From Thiothrix eikelboomii (GTDB lineage Bacteria; Pseudomonadota; Gammaproteobacteria; Thiotrichales; Thiotrichaceae): a DNA stretch of 64,000 bases. The stretch lies in contig NZ_FUYB01000001.1 in NCBI RefSeq assembly GCF_900167255.1, positions 89,632-153,631 on the forward strand. Reading direction: 5' to 3'. The notes under the pieces were generated by a model that was not told where the DNA came from, made no database searches, and worked only from the letters and a program-made list of their open reading frames with translations. Of the stretch, positions 42,767 to 53,522 are shown one piece after another; the first letter of the stretch is position 1, and every line of letters starts with the position of its first letter. The position numbers and the translations under genes are program-made.

Positions 42767-44050
42767 TTACACTCCTAATAATAGATCGGCCTCATCACTC
42801 ACTAAGGATAGGCTCACTGTGGTGATTTGATTCTCTAGATCCACTGAAGTTGGGGGCTTAGTCATCACTTTACAATAATTAGGTGTATAACCGGTATAAA
42901 TCAGCTCCCCTGCTTGCTCACGCCGCCGCTCCCATAACACCGGCACCCGCTGACCCAGTTGCTGGGCTAACCAAGCCTGTTGCGAGCACTCTGCTAATTG
43001 ATGCAATGCTTGACTGCGTTGTTTTTTCACTGCTTCAGCAACTGGATTCGCCAAGCCAGCAGCTTTAGTCCCTTCTCGAGGTGAATAGCTAAAAATATGC
43101 ACATGCCCAAAGCCAATTCGCTCAACAAAGCTCAGGGTAGCTTGCCACTCAGCCTCGGTCTCGCCGGGAAAGCCGACGATAATATCGGTCGTCACATTAA
43201 AATTAGGAATAGCTGCCCGCGCCTGACTGACTAATTGGGCAAACTCAGTGGTTTTACAACGACGTGCCATCCGCCTGAGTACAGAGTCTGCCCCACTTTG
43301 AATTGGCAAATGCATATGTGGCATTAACCGTGGATTGCTAAACAGGGTAAAGAAATCTTCAGGTAAATCCCAAGGCTCGACTGAAGCAAAACGAATGCGC
43401 GGAATATCGGTTTCAGCCAATAGGCGTTGAACTAAAGTGTAGAGCGAACTCGCTGCTAAATCACTGCCATACCCACCAACATGGACGCCAGTGAGAACAA
43501 TTTCCTGAACACCTTGGCTAACTAATTGATTGATTTCTTCAATAATGGCAGCTTCACTACGACTATGTTCTTCACCACGAGCAACGGTAACGATACAGAA
43601 GGTACAACGATAACGACAGCCATCTTGAATTTTAATAAAGGCGCGATGGCGACCTCGCATAAATAAGCTATTCTCGCCCGGCTCGGTTGCAATCGCAGGC
43701 ATCACCGGCAGAGCGAAAGTTTCCATGACCTTAGCTGGCAGTTGGTCTTTTTCCGCATTCGGCACGACCAAATCCACGCCTAAAGTTTCAGCCACCTCTG
43801 CCGCTTGTAAGGTCGCATAGCAGCCACTGACCACTAATTTAGCCGCCGGATTTTCACGATAAAGGCGATTTAATAAACGTCTTGATTTAGCTGAAGCCTC
43901 TTGAGTCACCGCACAGGTATTCAAAATCACGACATCCGCATCCGGTGCAGCAGTAACCATCGAATGCCCTGCTGCTCGGAAACCTTGTGACCATTGCTCT
44001 AACTCAGCTTCATTGAGTCGGCAACCTAAAGCTTTTAAATGTACTTTCAT
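42767..44050 (-). CDS. mtaB: tRNA t6A37 C2-methylthiotransferase
   Basis: A 427-residue radical-SAM methylthiotransferase that converts t6A37 to ms2t6A in tRNA. The N-terminal UPF0004 domain has cluster Cys in LGCRLNEAE, LNTCAVTQEA and VSGCYAT; the radical-SAM motif is YRCTFCIVTVARG; a TRAM-like tail follows (about 365-427). LGCRLN, rather than the LGCPKN of RimO, and the VTVARGEE segment point to MtaB. Confidence 0.93.
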   Translation of the reverse strand: MKVHLKALGCRLNEAELEQWSQGFRAAGHSMVTAAPDADVVILNTCAVTQEASAKSRRLLNRLYRENPAAKLVVSGCYATLQAAEVAETLGVDLVVPNAEKDQLPAKVMETFALPVMPAIATEPGENSLFMRGRHRAFIKIQDGCRYRCTFCIVTVARGEEHSRSEAAIIEEINQLVSQGVQEIVLTGVHVGGYGSDLAASSLYTLVQRLLAETDIPRIRFASVEPWDLPEDFFTLFSNPRLMPHMHLPIQSGADSVLRRMARRCKTTEFAQLVSQARAAIPNFNVTTDIIVGFPGETEAEWQATLSFVERIGFGHVHIFSYSPREGTKAAGLANPVAEAVKKQRSQALHQLAECSQQAWLAQQLGQRVPVLWERRREQAGELIYTGYTPNYCKVMTKPPTSVDLENQITTVSLSLVSDEADLLLGV

Positions 44051-44097
44051 GGCAATAGCATCAAAAAAGTTAGAGTCCGTGCACTTGCCACGCGCCG

Positions 44098-45975
44098 TTA
44101 GATATTCTCTGGATGCAATTCAATCTCTGAACGCGCCCGTAAATCTTCCATAGCCGCGTCTAATTCACGTGCACCATTCACACTGCCATACATTTGCGCA
44201 CTATTCTCTTCCAGAGTATTCGCGCCGTCTTCGACAGCTTTTAAAGCAATGACCGTATAATCACCATTGGCGAGCACACCTTTATCCCAGTCCAGTTGAT
44301 CTTTGGCAGGCCGTGGCATAGTAAACGCCTTCGCAACCACTTCTGGTGCTAGAGTGCTCCCCGTGCGTTGAATAAAACCGGGTTTCTCAATCGCCTCTGC
44401 TTTCCCCAAACCAGAAGCGTCTAAAGCTGCCCAACCATTAACCTTAGTTTGTGCTAATAACTCATCACCTTTTTGGCTCGCTAATTGACGCGCACCTTGA
44501 GTTTTCAAAATTGCTATAATCTCAGGTTTTACTTCCTCCAAAGGCTTTTGGACAGCAGCCTCTTGAGCAGCTGAACGCAGGACAATCGCTTGAGTCTCGG
44601 AGACTTGAATCAGCTCAGAGTTTTTACCCTCTTTGAATACTTCATCTGAAAAAGCTGCTGCTAACAACTTGGGATCTGCTAACACACCTTCACCCTTCGT
44701 GCGTGTCAACCAACCCGACTCCTGAATAGTCGCATTCACAGCTTTAGCCGCAGGGCCTAAATCACCGCTTTGCTCATAAGCGACTGTTTGTAATTTCTCC
44801 GCCCCATCCATAAACAGCTTATCCGCTTCAGCACGGCGATAATCCTGTTCAACCTGAGCTTTCACTGCCTCATAGGTCTGTTGAACAGCAGCCTTGACAC
44901 TATTCACACGAATCAACTCATAGCCTGCACCCGTTTTAACCGGTTCAGAGAGTTTGTTCACTTCAGCCGCAAACACTGCTTTCTCGAAATCAGGATCCCA
45001 ACTACCTACTGCTACATCGCCGACGATACCGGCTGTTTCAGCGGTGGCCTTGTCATCAGAATCCGTTTTAGCTGCTTCTTCAAAGGTTTTTTTACCGGCT
45101 TGAATATCTGCATAAATAGCCTCAATTTTTTTCTTGGCTTCAGCATCTTGTGCAGGATCAGCGACAGCAATCAGAATATGACTGGTATTACGGGTTTCTG
45201 GGGTTAAATACCGATCTTTATGCTCTTCATAAAAAGCTTGGATACCAGCCTCATCCACCGGCACCGCTTTGGCCAAAGCCTCTAAATTCAAGTCAATATA
45301 AGCCACCTTCACTTTTTCTTCCGTCATGAACTGGCTTTTATTTTCATCATAGTACTTAGTAATTTGCTCATCCGTGATTGATACTTGTGGCTCGAAACTA
45401 GCCGCTTTAACCGTAAACAGCTCAAGCTCACGCTTTTGATTGCGTAAAGTTTGATACTGCTCCATCTGCGCTTTAGTAGCAAAAGCCGTGGTTTGTAAAC
45501 CTTCACGAAATTGACCATTTGTTAGGTCATCACGCATTTGTTGCTCAAAAGCTGCTTGATTCCGCCGCTGAGAAGCAAGAAAACTTTCGTAGGTGGCTTT
45601 ATCAAATTGACCGTCTTTTTGGAAGACACTAATCTCAGCAATCGCGGTGGCTACATCTTCGGTACTGGCTCGATAGCCTTCTTCTTTAGCTTTTTGCCGC
45701 AAGAGGACTTGATTGACGACATTGTTTAAAGCCATCGTTTTTAAACTATCATCCCCTAACTGAGTAGCCATCTGCCCAAACTGCTGACGGATACGCGCTA
45801 ATTCCTGCTGAACCTCTTGTGCAGGTACATCCTCACCATTAACAATGGCAGCTGCTTTAGTCGAGCCACCCTCCATATAGGAATTAATCCCAAAGAGTGC
45901 GAATGGAATACTGATGAACCCGACGATGGCATAAGCAATCCAGCCTTTGGCTTTATCATGAATCGTTTGTAACAT
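44098..45975 (-). CDS. ppiD: Periplasmic chaperone/peptidyl-prolyl isomerase PpiD
   Basis: A 625-residue inner-membrane-anchored folding factor. A single N-terminal span (WIAYAIVGFISIPFALFGIN, about 12-31) is followed by a SurA-like N domain, and a parvulin domain (about 262-360: ETRNTSHILIAVADPAQDAEAKKKIE, then VAVGSWDPDFEKAVF, GYELIRVNSV), then a long C-terminal region. Its place downstream of hupB matches the E. coli order lon-hupB-ppiD, with three tRNA genes inserted here. Confidence 0.93.
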   Translation of the reverse strand: MLQTIHDKAKGWIAYAIVGFISIPFALFGINSYMEGGSTKAAAIVNGEDVPAQEVQQELARIRQQFGQMATQLGDDSLKTMALNNVVNQVLLRQKAKEEGYRASTEDVATAIAEISVFQKDGQFDKATYESFLASQRRNQAAFEQQMRDDLTNGQFREGLQTTAFATKAQMEQYQTLRNQKRELELFTVKAASFEPQVSITDEQITKYYDENKSQFMTEEKVKVAYIDLNLEALAKAVPVDEAGIQAFYEEHKDRYLTPETRNTSHILIAVADPAQDAEAKKKIEAIYADIQAGKKTFEEAAKTDSDDKATAETAGIVGDVAVGSWDPDFEKAVFAAEVNKLSEPVKTGAGYELIRVNSVKAAVQQTYEAVKAQVEQDYRRAEADKLFMDGAEKLQTVAYEQSGDLGPAAKAVNATIQESGWLTRTKGEGVLADPKLLAAAFSDEVFKEGKNSELIQVSETQAIVLRSAAQEAAVQKPLEEVKPEIIAILKTQGARQLASQKGDELLAQTKVNGWAALDASGLGKAEAIEKPGFIQRTGSTLAPEVVAKAFTMPRPAKDQLDWDKGVLANGDYTVIALKAVEDGANTLEENSAQMYGSVNGARELDAAMEDLRARSEIELHPENI

Positions 45976-46092
45976 GTTTTTTCTGCGTATTATTTAAGTT
46001 GAACTGATCAGAACTGCCCGCCCTTAGGGCATAAGGCCGCATCATACAAAATGCCTAGCGCGAGGGGAAGAAAAAAGCAATGACTAAAAGGT

Positions 46093-46169
46093 TGGCGGAG
46101 TGGACGGGGCTCGAACCCGCGACCCCCGGCGTGACAGGCCGGTATTCTAACCAACTGAACTACCACTCC
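46093..46169 (-). tRNA. tRNA-Asp (GTC), copy 2
   Basis: A 77-base cloverleaf with acceptor GGAGTGG/CCACTCC, discriminator G, encoded CCA and anticodon GTC in CCTGTCACG. Identical to the neighbouring copy. Confidence 0.97.
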
Positions 46170-46225
46170 GCGAGAGAACTGTAGACATAAAAAAAGATGC
46201 TTCATGAGCATCCTTTAGCAATAAG

Positions 46226-46302
46226 TGGCGGAGTGGACGGGGCTCGAACCCGCGACCCCCGGCGTGACAGGCCGGTATTCTAACCAACTGAACTACCACT
46301 CC
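46226..46302 (-). tRNA. tRNA-Asp (GTC), copy 1
   Basis: A 77-base cloverleaf identical to the copy 56 bases downstream, with encoded CCA and anticodon GTC. Confidence 0.97.
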
Positions 46303-46322
46303 GCGAAAACAACATCCAACAA

Positions 46323-46398
46323 TGGTGGGTGATGAGGGACTTGAACCCCCGACATTCGCCTTGTAAGGGCGACGCTCTACCAACTGAGCTAATCACCC
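46323..46398 (-). tRNA. tRNA-Val (TAC)
   Basis: A 76-base cloverleaf with acceptor GGGTGAT/ATCACCC, encoded ACCA and anticodon TAC in CCTTACAAGG. It lies 15 bases after the hupB stop, so the three tRNAs may be processed from a hupB transcript. Confidence 0.97.
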
Positions 46399-46413
46399 GT
46401 TGTTGGAAGGCCG

Positions 46414-46686
46414 CTATTGTACTGCATCCTTTAGTGCTTTGCCAGCTTTAAATGCAGGAATTTTTGCAGCCGCAATTTCGATGGCTTCATTAGTGCGTGG
46501 ATTACGCCCAGTGCGCGCCTGACGCTCACGAACGAGGAAAGTCCCAAAGCCGATTAAAGAAACTTGGTCACCTTTAGCCAAAGCTTCCGTCACGGTTTCT
46601 ACCATGGCCTTGAACGCACGGTCGGTATCCGCTTTGGTCAGGCCTGACTTCGCAGAAACTGCATCGATCAATTCTGTTTTGTTCAT
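46414..46686 (-). CDS. hupB: DNA-binding protein HU-beta
   Basis: A 90-residue histone-like protein that bends DNA. It has the full HU signature: MNKTELIDAVSAKSGLTKAD, GFGTFLVRERQARTGRNPRT (beta arm with the Arg-Asn-Pro tip) and KIPAFKAGKALKDAV. Length equals E. coli HU. It lies downstream of lon as in E. coli and has its own strong promoter. Confidence 0.98.
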   Translation of the reverse strand: MNKTELIDAVSAKSGLTKADTDRAFKAMVETVTEALAKGDQVSLIGFGTFLVRERQARTGRNPRTNEAIEIAAAKIPAFKAGKALKDAVQ

Positions 46687-46781
46687 GAAAAGAGTCCTTT
46701 GAATTCGTTATTTCAGGGAAACCGGAACACTCCTACTGCCGTTTTGTAGTAAAAAAACGACTAGCGTGAATATGCCTGACT

Positions 46782-46811
46782 GTTATACCAGCGACCTTGA
46801 AAAGGTGTCAA
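46782..46811 (-). promoter_or_regulatory. Sigma-70 promoter of hupB
   Basis: On the minus strand a perfect TTGACA (46811-46806) is followed after 18 bases by TATAAC (46787-46782). It lies between lon and hupB, about 95 bases before the hupB start. Confidence 0.75.
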
Positions 46812-46849
46812 CTAAATGACAGCGTAACAAGGCGTTTTCCTTAGGTTTC

Positions 46850-49282
46850 TTAGTGAGTTCGACTATTTTCCAGCTCTTCCTCACCCACCGAAGTCACGGG
46901 CGCTGTCGTATTTTCGCCTTCATCTTCATCAGCAGTCTCTGCGATCGGCTCAGGCATACGTTCCAAAGCTAAATTCAGAACTTCATCAATCCATTTAACA
47001 GGCCGAATTTCTAAGCCTTTTTTCACCGTATCGGGAACTTCCGCTAAATCCTTCTCATTGTCTTTCGGAATTAGGACTAAACGAATGCCACCTCGATGTG
47101 CCGCTAAGAGTTTTTCCTTCAGACCACCAATCGGCAGCACTTCACCCCGCAAGGTAATCTCACCCGTCATTGCGACATCAGCGCGCACGGGAATACCACT
47201 CATCGCCGAGACAATCGCCGTCACCATGCCAATCCCAGCACTTGGGCCATCCTTAGGCGTAGCACCTTCGGGTACATGAATATGCACATTATGCTTACGC
47301 AAGAAATTGCGGGAAATACCCAGCATTTGCGCACGACTTTTTACAACCGTTTCTGCTGCATAAATCGACTCTTTCATCACCTCGCCTAAGCGACCCGTGC
47401 TCTTAATCGCCCCCGACCCCGGCAACAGTGCACTTTCAATCGTGAGTAAATCCCCGCCCACAGAAGTCCACGCTAAACCAGTGACTTGGCCGATCTGATT
47501 TTCTTTGCCACCACGACCATAATCAAATTGCTGTACGCCCAAATATTTTTCAAGATTTTTGGGGGTGACGGTTGATTTGGTCTTTTTGCTTAGCAAATGC
47601 TGCTTGACTGCTTTACGGCATAATTTAGAAATCTCACGATCTAAATTACGCACTCCAGCCTCACGGGTGTAATGGCGGATAATATCTAATACCGTTGCAT
47701 CACTAATCACCAGCTCGCCCTCTTTTAAGCCATTCGCTTTGAGCTGCTTGGGGATTAAATAATTACGCGCAATATTGAGCTTTTCATCCTCGGTATAACC
47801 GGGAATACGAATCACCTCCATCCGATCCAATAACGGCCCTGGAATGCGCATACTATTTGAGGTAGCCACAAACATCACATCCGACAAGTCAAAATCAACT
47901 TCTAAATAATGATCCGCAAAAGTATGATTCTGCTCAGGGTCTAACACCTCTAACAAAGCCGAAGCAGGGTCACCACGGAAATCCGTCGCCATCTTGTCGA
48001 TTTCATCCAACAAAAATAATGGATTACGTGTGCCTACTCGAGATAAGTTTTGGATAATTTTGCCGGGCAACGAGCCAATATAAGTACGACGATGCCCACG
48101 AATTTCCGCTTCGTCTCTAACCCCACCTAAAGCCATGCGCGTAAACTTGCGGCCAGTAGCACGAGCAATTGACTGCCCTAACGAGGTTTTACCAACGCCT
48201 GGAGGTCCCACTAAACAAAGAATAGGGCCTTTGATTTTCTTCACACGCTGCTGAACTGCTAAGAACTCTAAAATCCGTTCTTTCACTTCATCCAAGCCAT
48301 AGTGGTCTTCGTTAAGAATTTTTTCTGCTACCGATAAATCGGACAATACCTTGGATTTTTTCCGCCAAGGCAACCCGACCATCCAGTCAATATAATTACG
48401 CACCACCGTCGCCTCAGCTGACATCGGTGACATCATTTTGAGCTTATTAAGTTCAGCCGTGGCTTTATCACGCGCTTCTTTGCTCATGCCTGCTTTATGG
48501 ATACGGCGAGACAGCTCTTCGACTTCGCTGGGGCTTTCGTCCATATCGCCGAGTTCTTTTTGAATCGCTTTAATTTGCTCATTCAAATAGTACTCACGTT
48601 GACTACGCTCCATTTGTTGTTTAACGCGCCCGCGAATTTTCTTTTCCACTTGGAGTAAATCAAGCTCATTTTCGATCAGTTCAATTAAGCTCTGAATCCG
48701 CGCTTCCACGCCTAAAGTTTCTAGCAATACCTGTTTTTGCGCGATTTTCAAACCTAGATGGGCGGCGACGGTATCAGCCAACCGCACAGGGTCTTCAATG
48801 CTGGTGAGGGAAGATAAAATCTCGGGGGGAACTTTTTTATTGAGCTTCACGTATTGCTCAAACAAATTGATCAGTGAACGCCCCATGACCTCCACTTTAC
48901 GCTCTTCTGTATCCAAGATCGAAGGACGTAATTCGATTTCTGCAGAAAAATACGGGCTTTCATCATCAATCGCGACCATTTCTGCACGCTCTAACCCCTC
49001 GACCAACACTTTAAGCGTGCCATCAGGTAATTTGAGTAATTGTAAAATGGTGGCAAGGGTGCCTAAGGTATGGACATCGGTCAGCTCGGGATCATCCACT
49101 TCGGCACTTTTTTGCGCCACTAACAGGACTTGCTTATCGGTGGACATTGCCGCATCAAGCGCTTGGATAGAGCGTTGGCGACCTACAAATAATGGAATAA
49201 CCATATACGGGTAAACAACGACATCCCGTAACGGTAGAACGGGGACAATTAATCTGTCCGTATCAATATTTTTATCAGACAT
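46850..49282 (-). CDS. lon: ATP-dependent protease Lon
   Basis: An 810-residue soluble AAA+ serine protease that degrades damaged and regulatory proteins. The LON N-domain (about 10-205) is followed by a coiled coil, the ATPase with Walker [12 protein letters not shown] and Walker [10 protein letters not shown], and the protease domain with catalytic Ser in [11 protein letters not shown] and Lys in [12 protein letters not shown]. The C-terminal tail is acidic and slightly longer than in E. coli. It is part of the order tig-clpP-clpX-lon-hupB. Confidence 0.98.
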   Translation of the reverse strand: MSDKNIDTDRLIVPVLPLRDVVVYPYMVIPLFVGRQRSIQALDAAMSTDKQVLLVAQKSAEVDDPELTDVHTLGTLATILQLLKLPDGTLKVLVEGLERAEMVAIDDESPYFSAEIELRPSILDTEERKVEVMGRSLINLFEQYVKLNKKVPPEILSSLTSIEDPVRLADTVAAHLGLKIAQKQVLLETLGVEARIQSLIELIENELDLLQVEKKIRGRVKQQMERSQREYYLNEQIKAIQKELGDMDESPSEVEELSRRIHKAGMSKEARDKATAELNKLKMMSPMSAEATVVRNYIDWMVGLPWRKKSKVLSDLSVAEKILNEDHYGLDEVKERILEFLAVQQRVKKIKGPILCLVGPPGVGKTSLGQSIARATGRKFTRMALGGVRDEAEIRGHRRTYIGSLPGKIIQNLSRVGTRNPLFLLDEIDKMATDFRGDPASALLEVLDPEQNHTFADHYLEVDFDLSDVMFVATSNSMRIPGPLLDRMEVIRIPGYTEDEKLNIARNYLIPKQLKANGLKEGELVISDATVLDIIRHYTREAGVRNLDREISKLCRKAVKQHLLSKKTKSTVTPKNLEKYLGVQQFDYGRGGKENQIGQVTGLAWTSVGGDLLTIESALLPGSGAIKSTGRLGEVMKESIYAAETVVKSRAQMLGISRNFLRKHNVHIHVPEGATPKDGPSAGIGMVTAIVSAMSGIPVRADVAMTGEITLRGEVLPIGGLKEKLLAAHRGGIRLVLIPKDNEKDLAEVPDTVKKGLEIRPVKWIDEVLNLALERMPEPIAETADEDEGENTTAPVTSVGEEELENSRTH

Positions 49283-49364
49283 TTAATAACCTCATATGCC
49301 CTGATGTGGCGCTAAGCTCATGCCATGATTCGACTGAGCAAGCATCAGTAAGGTAGATGTAGAT

Positions 49365-49391
49365 GCTACGCTTTGGCTAGCCAAGCGTAGC
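49365..49391 (-). terminator. Near-perfect palindromic hairpin between clpX and lon
   Basis: GCTACGCTT, a bulged T and GGC pair with GCCAAGCGTAGC (49365-49391). It lies 12 bases after the clpX stop. No T-tract follows on the minus strand, so it may be a partial terminator or an mRNA-stabilising element. Confidence 0.45.
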
Positions 49392-49402
49392 TAAGAAAGA
49401 TT

Positions 49403-50689
49403 TTATTCACCGGCCGCCGCTGCGACTTTTGGCTCAGCATTTTCATAAACACGATAAGGCTCAGACTCGCCACGCACAACCGCTTCATCCACAATGACTT
49501 TACTAACTGATTGCTCAGAAGGTAGCTCATACATGGTATCTAGAAGAATTTTTTCAAGGATAGTCCGTAAACCCCGCGCACCTGTTTTACGTTCCATCGC
49601 TTTGCGTGCAATTAAATGCAGGGCTTCTTCTCTAAATACCAGCTCTGCGCCTTCCATTTCAAACAAACGCCCGTATTGTTTAGTTAATGCATTACGTGGC
49701 TCGGTCAAAATTTGTACTAAGGCAGCTTCGTCCAGCTCTTCTAGAGTCGCCACCACCGGCAAACGCCCGACAAACTCAGGAATCAAGCCGTAACGGACTA
49801 AATCATCCGCTTCAATATCCTTAATCACATCACCAAAACTTTTATTCGTTTCCGGTGTTTTTACCGCAGCAGAAAAACCAATACTGCCTTTCTCGGTACG
49901 ATCACGAATCACCTTATCCATACCCGCAAACGCACCACCGCAAATAAACAGAATATTTTTGGTATCCACTTGCAGGAATTCTTGCTGCGGATGCTTACGT
50001 CCACCTTGCGGCGGTACAGAAGCAATAGTCCCTTCAATCAGCTTTAATAAAGCTTGTTGTACCCCCTCACCCGAGACATCACGGGTAATCGAAGGGTTAT
50101 CTGACTTGCGAGAAATCTTGTCGATCTCATCAATGTAAACAATCCCAGTTTGGGCCTTTTCTACATCGTAATCGCATTTCTGTAACAGCTTTTGAATAAT
50201 ATTTTCGACATCTTCACCGACATAACCAGCCTCAGTTAAGGTGGTTGCATCCGCAATCGTGAAGGGGACATTCAATAAACGGGCTAGGGTTTCCGCCAAT
50301 AAAGTCTTACCACTACCCGTTGGGCCAATCAGCAAAATATTACTTTTTGCTAGCTCCACATCATCTTTACCCGTCTTTTTGAATAAGCGCTTATAGTGAT
50401 TATAAACCGCCACCGATAAGACTTTTTTAGCGAGCTCTTGGCCAATTACATATTCATCTAAATTTTGGCTTAGCTCACGCGGCGTGGGCAAATTACTTTT
50501 GTCATCAACTTCGCCTTGGGTAGAGTGCATTTCCTCTTGGATGATGTCATTACACAGATCGACACATTCATCACAGATAAAAACTGAAGGCCCTGCGATC
50601 AGTTTGCGGACTTCATGCTGACTTTTTCCGCAAAATGAACAATACAGCAGTTTCCCAGTATCTTGGCTACCCTTTTTGTCTTTACTCAT
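49403..50689 (-). CDS. clpX: ClpX ATPase subunit of ClpXP
   Basis: A 428-residue AAA+ unfoldase feeding ClpP. The N-terminal zinc-binding domain has [11 protein letters not shown] and [10 protein letters not shown]; Walker A is [12 protein letters not shown], Walker B is [10 protein letters not shown], and the pore loop GYVG lies in [10 protein letters not shown]. The IGF loop that docks ClpP is seen in KGSIGFSAA. It follows clpP by 209 bases, with a hairpin between them, so it may have its own promoter. Confidence 0.98.
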   Translation of the reverse strand: MSKDKKGSQDTGKLLYCSFCGKSQHEVRKLIAGPSVFICDECVDLCNDIIQEEMHSTQGEVDDKSNLPTPRELSQNLDEYVIGQELAKKVLSVAVYNHYKRLFKKTGKDDVELAKSNILLIGPTGSGKTLLAETLARLLNVPFTIADATTLTEAGYVGEDVENIIQKLLQKCDYDVEKAQTGIVYIDEIDKISRKSDNPSITRDVSGEGVQQALLKLIEGTIASVPPQGGRKHPQQEFLQVDTKNILFICGGAFAGMDKVIRDRTEKGSIGFSAAVKTPETNKSFGDVIKDIEADDLVRYGLIPEFVGRLPVVATLEELDEAALVQILTEPRNALTKQYGRLFEMEGAELVFREEALHLIARKAMERKTGARGLRTILEKILLDTMYELPSEQSVSKVIVDEAVVRGESEPYRVYENAEPKVAAAAGE

Positions 50690-50846
50690 TCAGAACCTCT
50701 ACCTGCGCCAGAGTTGACTGGCAAATGTGCTTAAATAGCGAATTAATTTGCTATGTAATGCCAAAAACAAGAACTTCAAGCCTTATTATCTACGAGTATG
50801 GGATTGAATAACAAGAAGCCTATGCTTTATACGCCCATTAAAACAA

Positions 50847-50871
50847 AAACAGCCTGATAAACAGGCTGTTT
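50847..50871 (-). terminator. Terminator after clpP
   Basis: AAACAGCCTG pairs with CAGGCTGTTT around a five-base loop; on the minus strand it is followed by TTGTTTT. It lies 27 bases after the clpP stop and should reduce read-through into clpX. Confidence 0.75.
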
Positions 50872-50898
50872 CTAACAAAAATTTAATGAAATGAAGGT

Positions 50899-51519
50899 CT
50901 ATGAACTACGTTTGTCTAATACTAAATCAATCAAACCATAGTCTTTAGCCTGAGCCGCCGTCATAAAATTATCACGATCGGTATCATGGCTAATTTTTTC
51001 AAGCGGCTGACCGGTGTGCTTAGAGAGTACCAAATTCAGTTCCTCACGAATTTTTAGAATTTCGCGGGCATGAATTTCAATATCTGAAGCTTGACCTTGG
51101 AAGCCCCCTAGGGGTTGGTGAATCATCACTCGAGAATGTGGCAAACAAGCCCGCTTACCCGGAGCACCCGCTGCTAACAGCACGGCCCCCATACTCGCAG
51201 CTTGGCCAATACATAGCGTACTGACCTGCGGACGAATGAACTGCATAGTATCGTAAATCGCCATCCCGGCAGTCACCACCCCACCGGGTGAATTAATATA
51301 GAGGTGAATGTCCTTTTCAGGATTCTCAGATTCCAGAAACAAGAGCTGACCCACAATCGAGTTCGCCATATAGTCTTCAATTCCACCGACACAGAAGATA
51401 ATCCGCTCTTTCAGTAGCCGAGAATAAAGATCATAAGCTTGTTCCCCACGTGAGGTTTTTTCAATCACGTAAGGGATACCCAAAGCTTGAGTTCCTAATG
51501 CACCATGTAGCTTAGACAT
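50899..51519 (-). CDS. clpP: ClpP proteolytic subunit
   Basis: A 206-residue serine protease forming the ClpXP barrel. The catalytic triad is visible: Ser109 in [11 protein letters not shown], His134 in [10 protein letters not shown] and the Asp in HDTDRDNFM. The N-terminal propeptide-like start precedes [16 protein letters not shown]. It starts 27 bases after the tig stop and is probably cotranscribed with it. Confidence 0.98.
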   Translation of the reverse strand: MSKLHGALGTQALGIPYVIEKTSRGEQAYDLYSRLLKERIIFCVGGIEDYMANSIVGQLLFLESENPEKDIHLYINSPGGVVTAGMAIYDTMQFIRPQVSTLCIGQAASMGAVLLAAGAPGKRACLPHSRVMIHQPLGGFQGQASDIEIHAREILKIREELNLVLSKHTGQPLEKISHDTDRDNFMTAAQAKDYGLIDLVLDKRSS

Positions 51520-51546
51520 TATTATTTCACCTGTACATTGAGCCTA

Positions 51547-52851
51547 TTAAGCGGCTGCCGGTGCCTGCTTGCGATTCATCACTGATTCAAAATCGCGTGC
51601 TTCATCTGTGACCTGCGCCTGAGCTAATACCCACTCTACAATCATATCTTCCATGACCGCTGCTTCCACAGTTTGCATAGCTTGACGATTCGTCCGGTAG
51701 TAATTAATCAAAGCAGCTGGGTCCTCATAAGAGGCAGCCAAAGTCTCCAGCATCGCATCGACACGGGCAGGATCACGTTGCAGACCTTTTTGACGAATAA
51801 TCTCGCCAACGATCAAACCCAACTTTACCCGACGTGCTGCTTGTGGCTGGAATAAATCATCGGGGATATTATCCGCTGAATTGCCTGTACTTTGCGAAAA
51901 CTCCTCACGAACGTGTTGGATTTCGTCTTTCACTAAAGCACTCGGTAAGTCGATTTCATGCAAATTGGATAAGCCTTCCATGACTTGCTGCTTCACTTGA
52001 GCTTTTAAAGCATTGCCCAATTCACGTGTCATGTTTTTCTTAACTTCTGCACGGAACGATTCAAGGCTGCCATCGTCAACGCCGAATTGCTTAATAAACT
52101 CTTCGTTCAGTTCAGGCAAAGACTCTTCCTGTACTTTATGTACCGTCAGTTTGAACTGTGCTGTCTTGCCTTTTAAATTTTCAGCTTGATAGTCTTCAGG
52201 GAAAGCGACCTCTGCGGTTTTAGTTTCACCCGCACTCATCCCCATTAAAGCGGCCTCAAAATCGGGTAACATCCGACCTGCACCTAGCTCAACAGGATAA
52301 TCTTGTGCCGTACCGCCTGCAAAAGTCTCACCGTCCACACTACCTTCAAAGTCGATACGCACTAAATCGCCCGATTGTGCAGCACGCTCCACGTCTTTCC
52401 ATTCGCGTTGTTGCTTGAGAATCGTATTCAGCATGTTATCAATATCAGCATCTTGTACTTCAGCAACAGGACGCTTGAGTTCTAAACCCGTCACATCAGC
52501 CACTACAAATTCAGGATAGACATCGAAATTCGCTACATACACCAACGGCTGACCCACTGCGAGTGCTTGCAACTCGATTTGTGGCAGACCTGCGACCCGC
52601 AGATTTTGTTGAACAGAGGCATCTCGGAAAGTATTTTCTAATACTTCACCGATCACTTCTTGGCGTACAGAATCACTGTAGCGTGACTTAACAACATTGA
52701 AAGGAACTTTGCCGGGGCGGAAACCATCCAGACGCACACGCTTGACCATGGACTTAAGACGTGACTCGACGCTCTGCTCAATCCGCTCGGCAGGCACTTC
52801 GACTGTCATTTTACGCCCGATACTTCCTGTTGACTCTACTGAAACTTGCAT
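51547..52851 (-). CDS. tig: Trigger factor
   Basis: A 434-residue ribosome-bound chaperone and prolyl isomerase. The ribosome-binding domain has the GFRPGKVP signature; the FKBP-like domain (about 150-240) reads GDLVRIDFEGSVDGETFAGG, and the C-terminal helical arms follow. I chose ATG 52851 because the protein then starts MQVSVESTGSIGRK, as in E. coli, after a GAGG site; the longer frame to 52878 adds nine unusual residues. It lies 75 bases after tRNA-Leu. Confidence 0.96.
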   Translation of the reverse strand: MQVSVESTGSIGRKMTVEVPAERIEQSVESRLKSMVKRVRLDGFRPGKVPFNVVKSRYSDSVRQEVIGEVLENTFRDASVQQNLRVAGLPQIELQALAVGQPLVYVANFDVYPEFVVADVTGLELKRPVAEVQDADIDNMLNTILKQQREWKDVERAAQSGDLVRIDFEGSVDGETFAGGTAQDYPVELGAGRMLPDFEAALMGMSAGETKTAEVAFPEDYQAENLKGKTAQFKLTVHKVQEESLPELNEEFIKQFGVDDGSLESFRAEVKKNMTRELGNALKAQVKQQVMEGLSNLHEIDLPSALVKDEIQHVREEFSQSTGNSADNIPDDLFQPQAARRVKLGLIVGEIIRQKGLQRDPARVDAMLETLAASYEDPAALINYYRTNRQAMQTVEAAVMEDMIVEWVLAQAQVTDEARDFESVMNRKQAPAAA

Positions 52852-52926
52852 GCCATACCTCATCTCCCCATCCATCAACCAAAGGCTGGAGGGGTTATCA
52901 TCAAAATATTTGGATTGTTTGAATCA

Positions 52927-53011
52927 TGGTGCGAAAGGAGAGACTCGAACTCTCACGCCTTGCGGCGCTGGAACCTAAATCCAGTGCGTCTACCAATTCC
53001 GCCACTTTCGC
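52927..53011 (-). tRNA. tRNA-Leu (TAG)
   Basis: An 85-base class II tRNA with a long variable arm, acceptor GCGAAAG/CTTTCGC, encoded ACCA and anticodon TAG in a CTGGA/TCCAG stem. Confidence 0.96.
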
Positions 53012-53111
53012 ATATTTCGTCGGAAAAACGGGGTAGCTGCCCATAATCCCGGAAAGGAGGCGATTATACACAGCAAATTGCCAGATGTATAACCAAAATG
53101 TAGAGTAAAGT

Positions 53112-53188
53112 TGGGGTGGATGATGGGGCTCGAACCCACGACAACCGGAATCACAATCCGGGGCTCTACCAACTGAGCTACAACCACC
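53112..53188 (-). tRNA. tRNA-His (GTG)
   Basis: A 77-base tRNA including the encoded G at -1 and CCCA end. The anticodon GTG lies in GGATTGTGATTCC. The acceptor stem has a U5-U68 mismatch where E. coli has C-G. Confidence 0.95.
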
Positions 53189-53226
53189 ATCTGGAAACTT
53201 TATGATCGAGGCTAACGGGACAACAA

Positions 53227-53303
<77 letters not shown>

Positions 53304-53355
53304 AGAAGGCAGACTATAGTAAGCTTAAACTTGATTATAGACCACTCTGAAAAAG

Positions 53356-53432
53356 TGGTCGGGGTAGAGAGATTCGAACTCCCGACATTCTGTACCCAAA
53401 ACAGACGCGCTACCAGGCTGCGCTATACCCCG
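53356..53432 (-). tRNA. tRNA-Pro (TGG)
   Basis: A 77-base cloverleaf starting CGGGGTATAGCGCAG with encoded ACCA and anticodon TGG in TTTTGGGTA. First of the cluster Pro-Arg-His-Leu. Confidence 0.97.
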
Positions 53433-53522
53433 ACTTGAGTTAAGACAACTTTCGTTGCTTGATGTTTCAAGACCGCGAAATATACAGATCGAAATTAAAG
53501 TCGTCAAGTAGAAAAATACAAG

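Noticed and set aside
46008-46383. Two overlapping frames containing GVVVQLVRIPACHAGGRGFE
   Set aside because: This peptide is the well-known false translation of tRNA-Asp genes; both lie over the tRNAs.
50690-50898. Sigma-32 promoter before clpX (CTTGAAG on the minus strand)
   Set aside because: The -35-like box is good, but no CCCCAT-like -10 lies 13-14 bases downstream.
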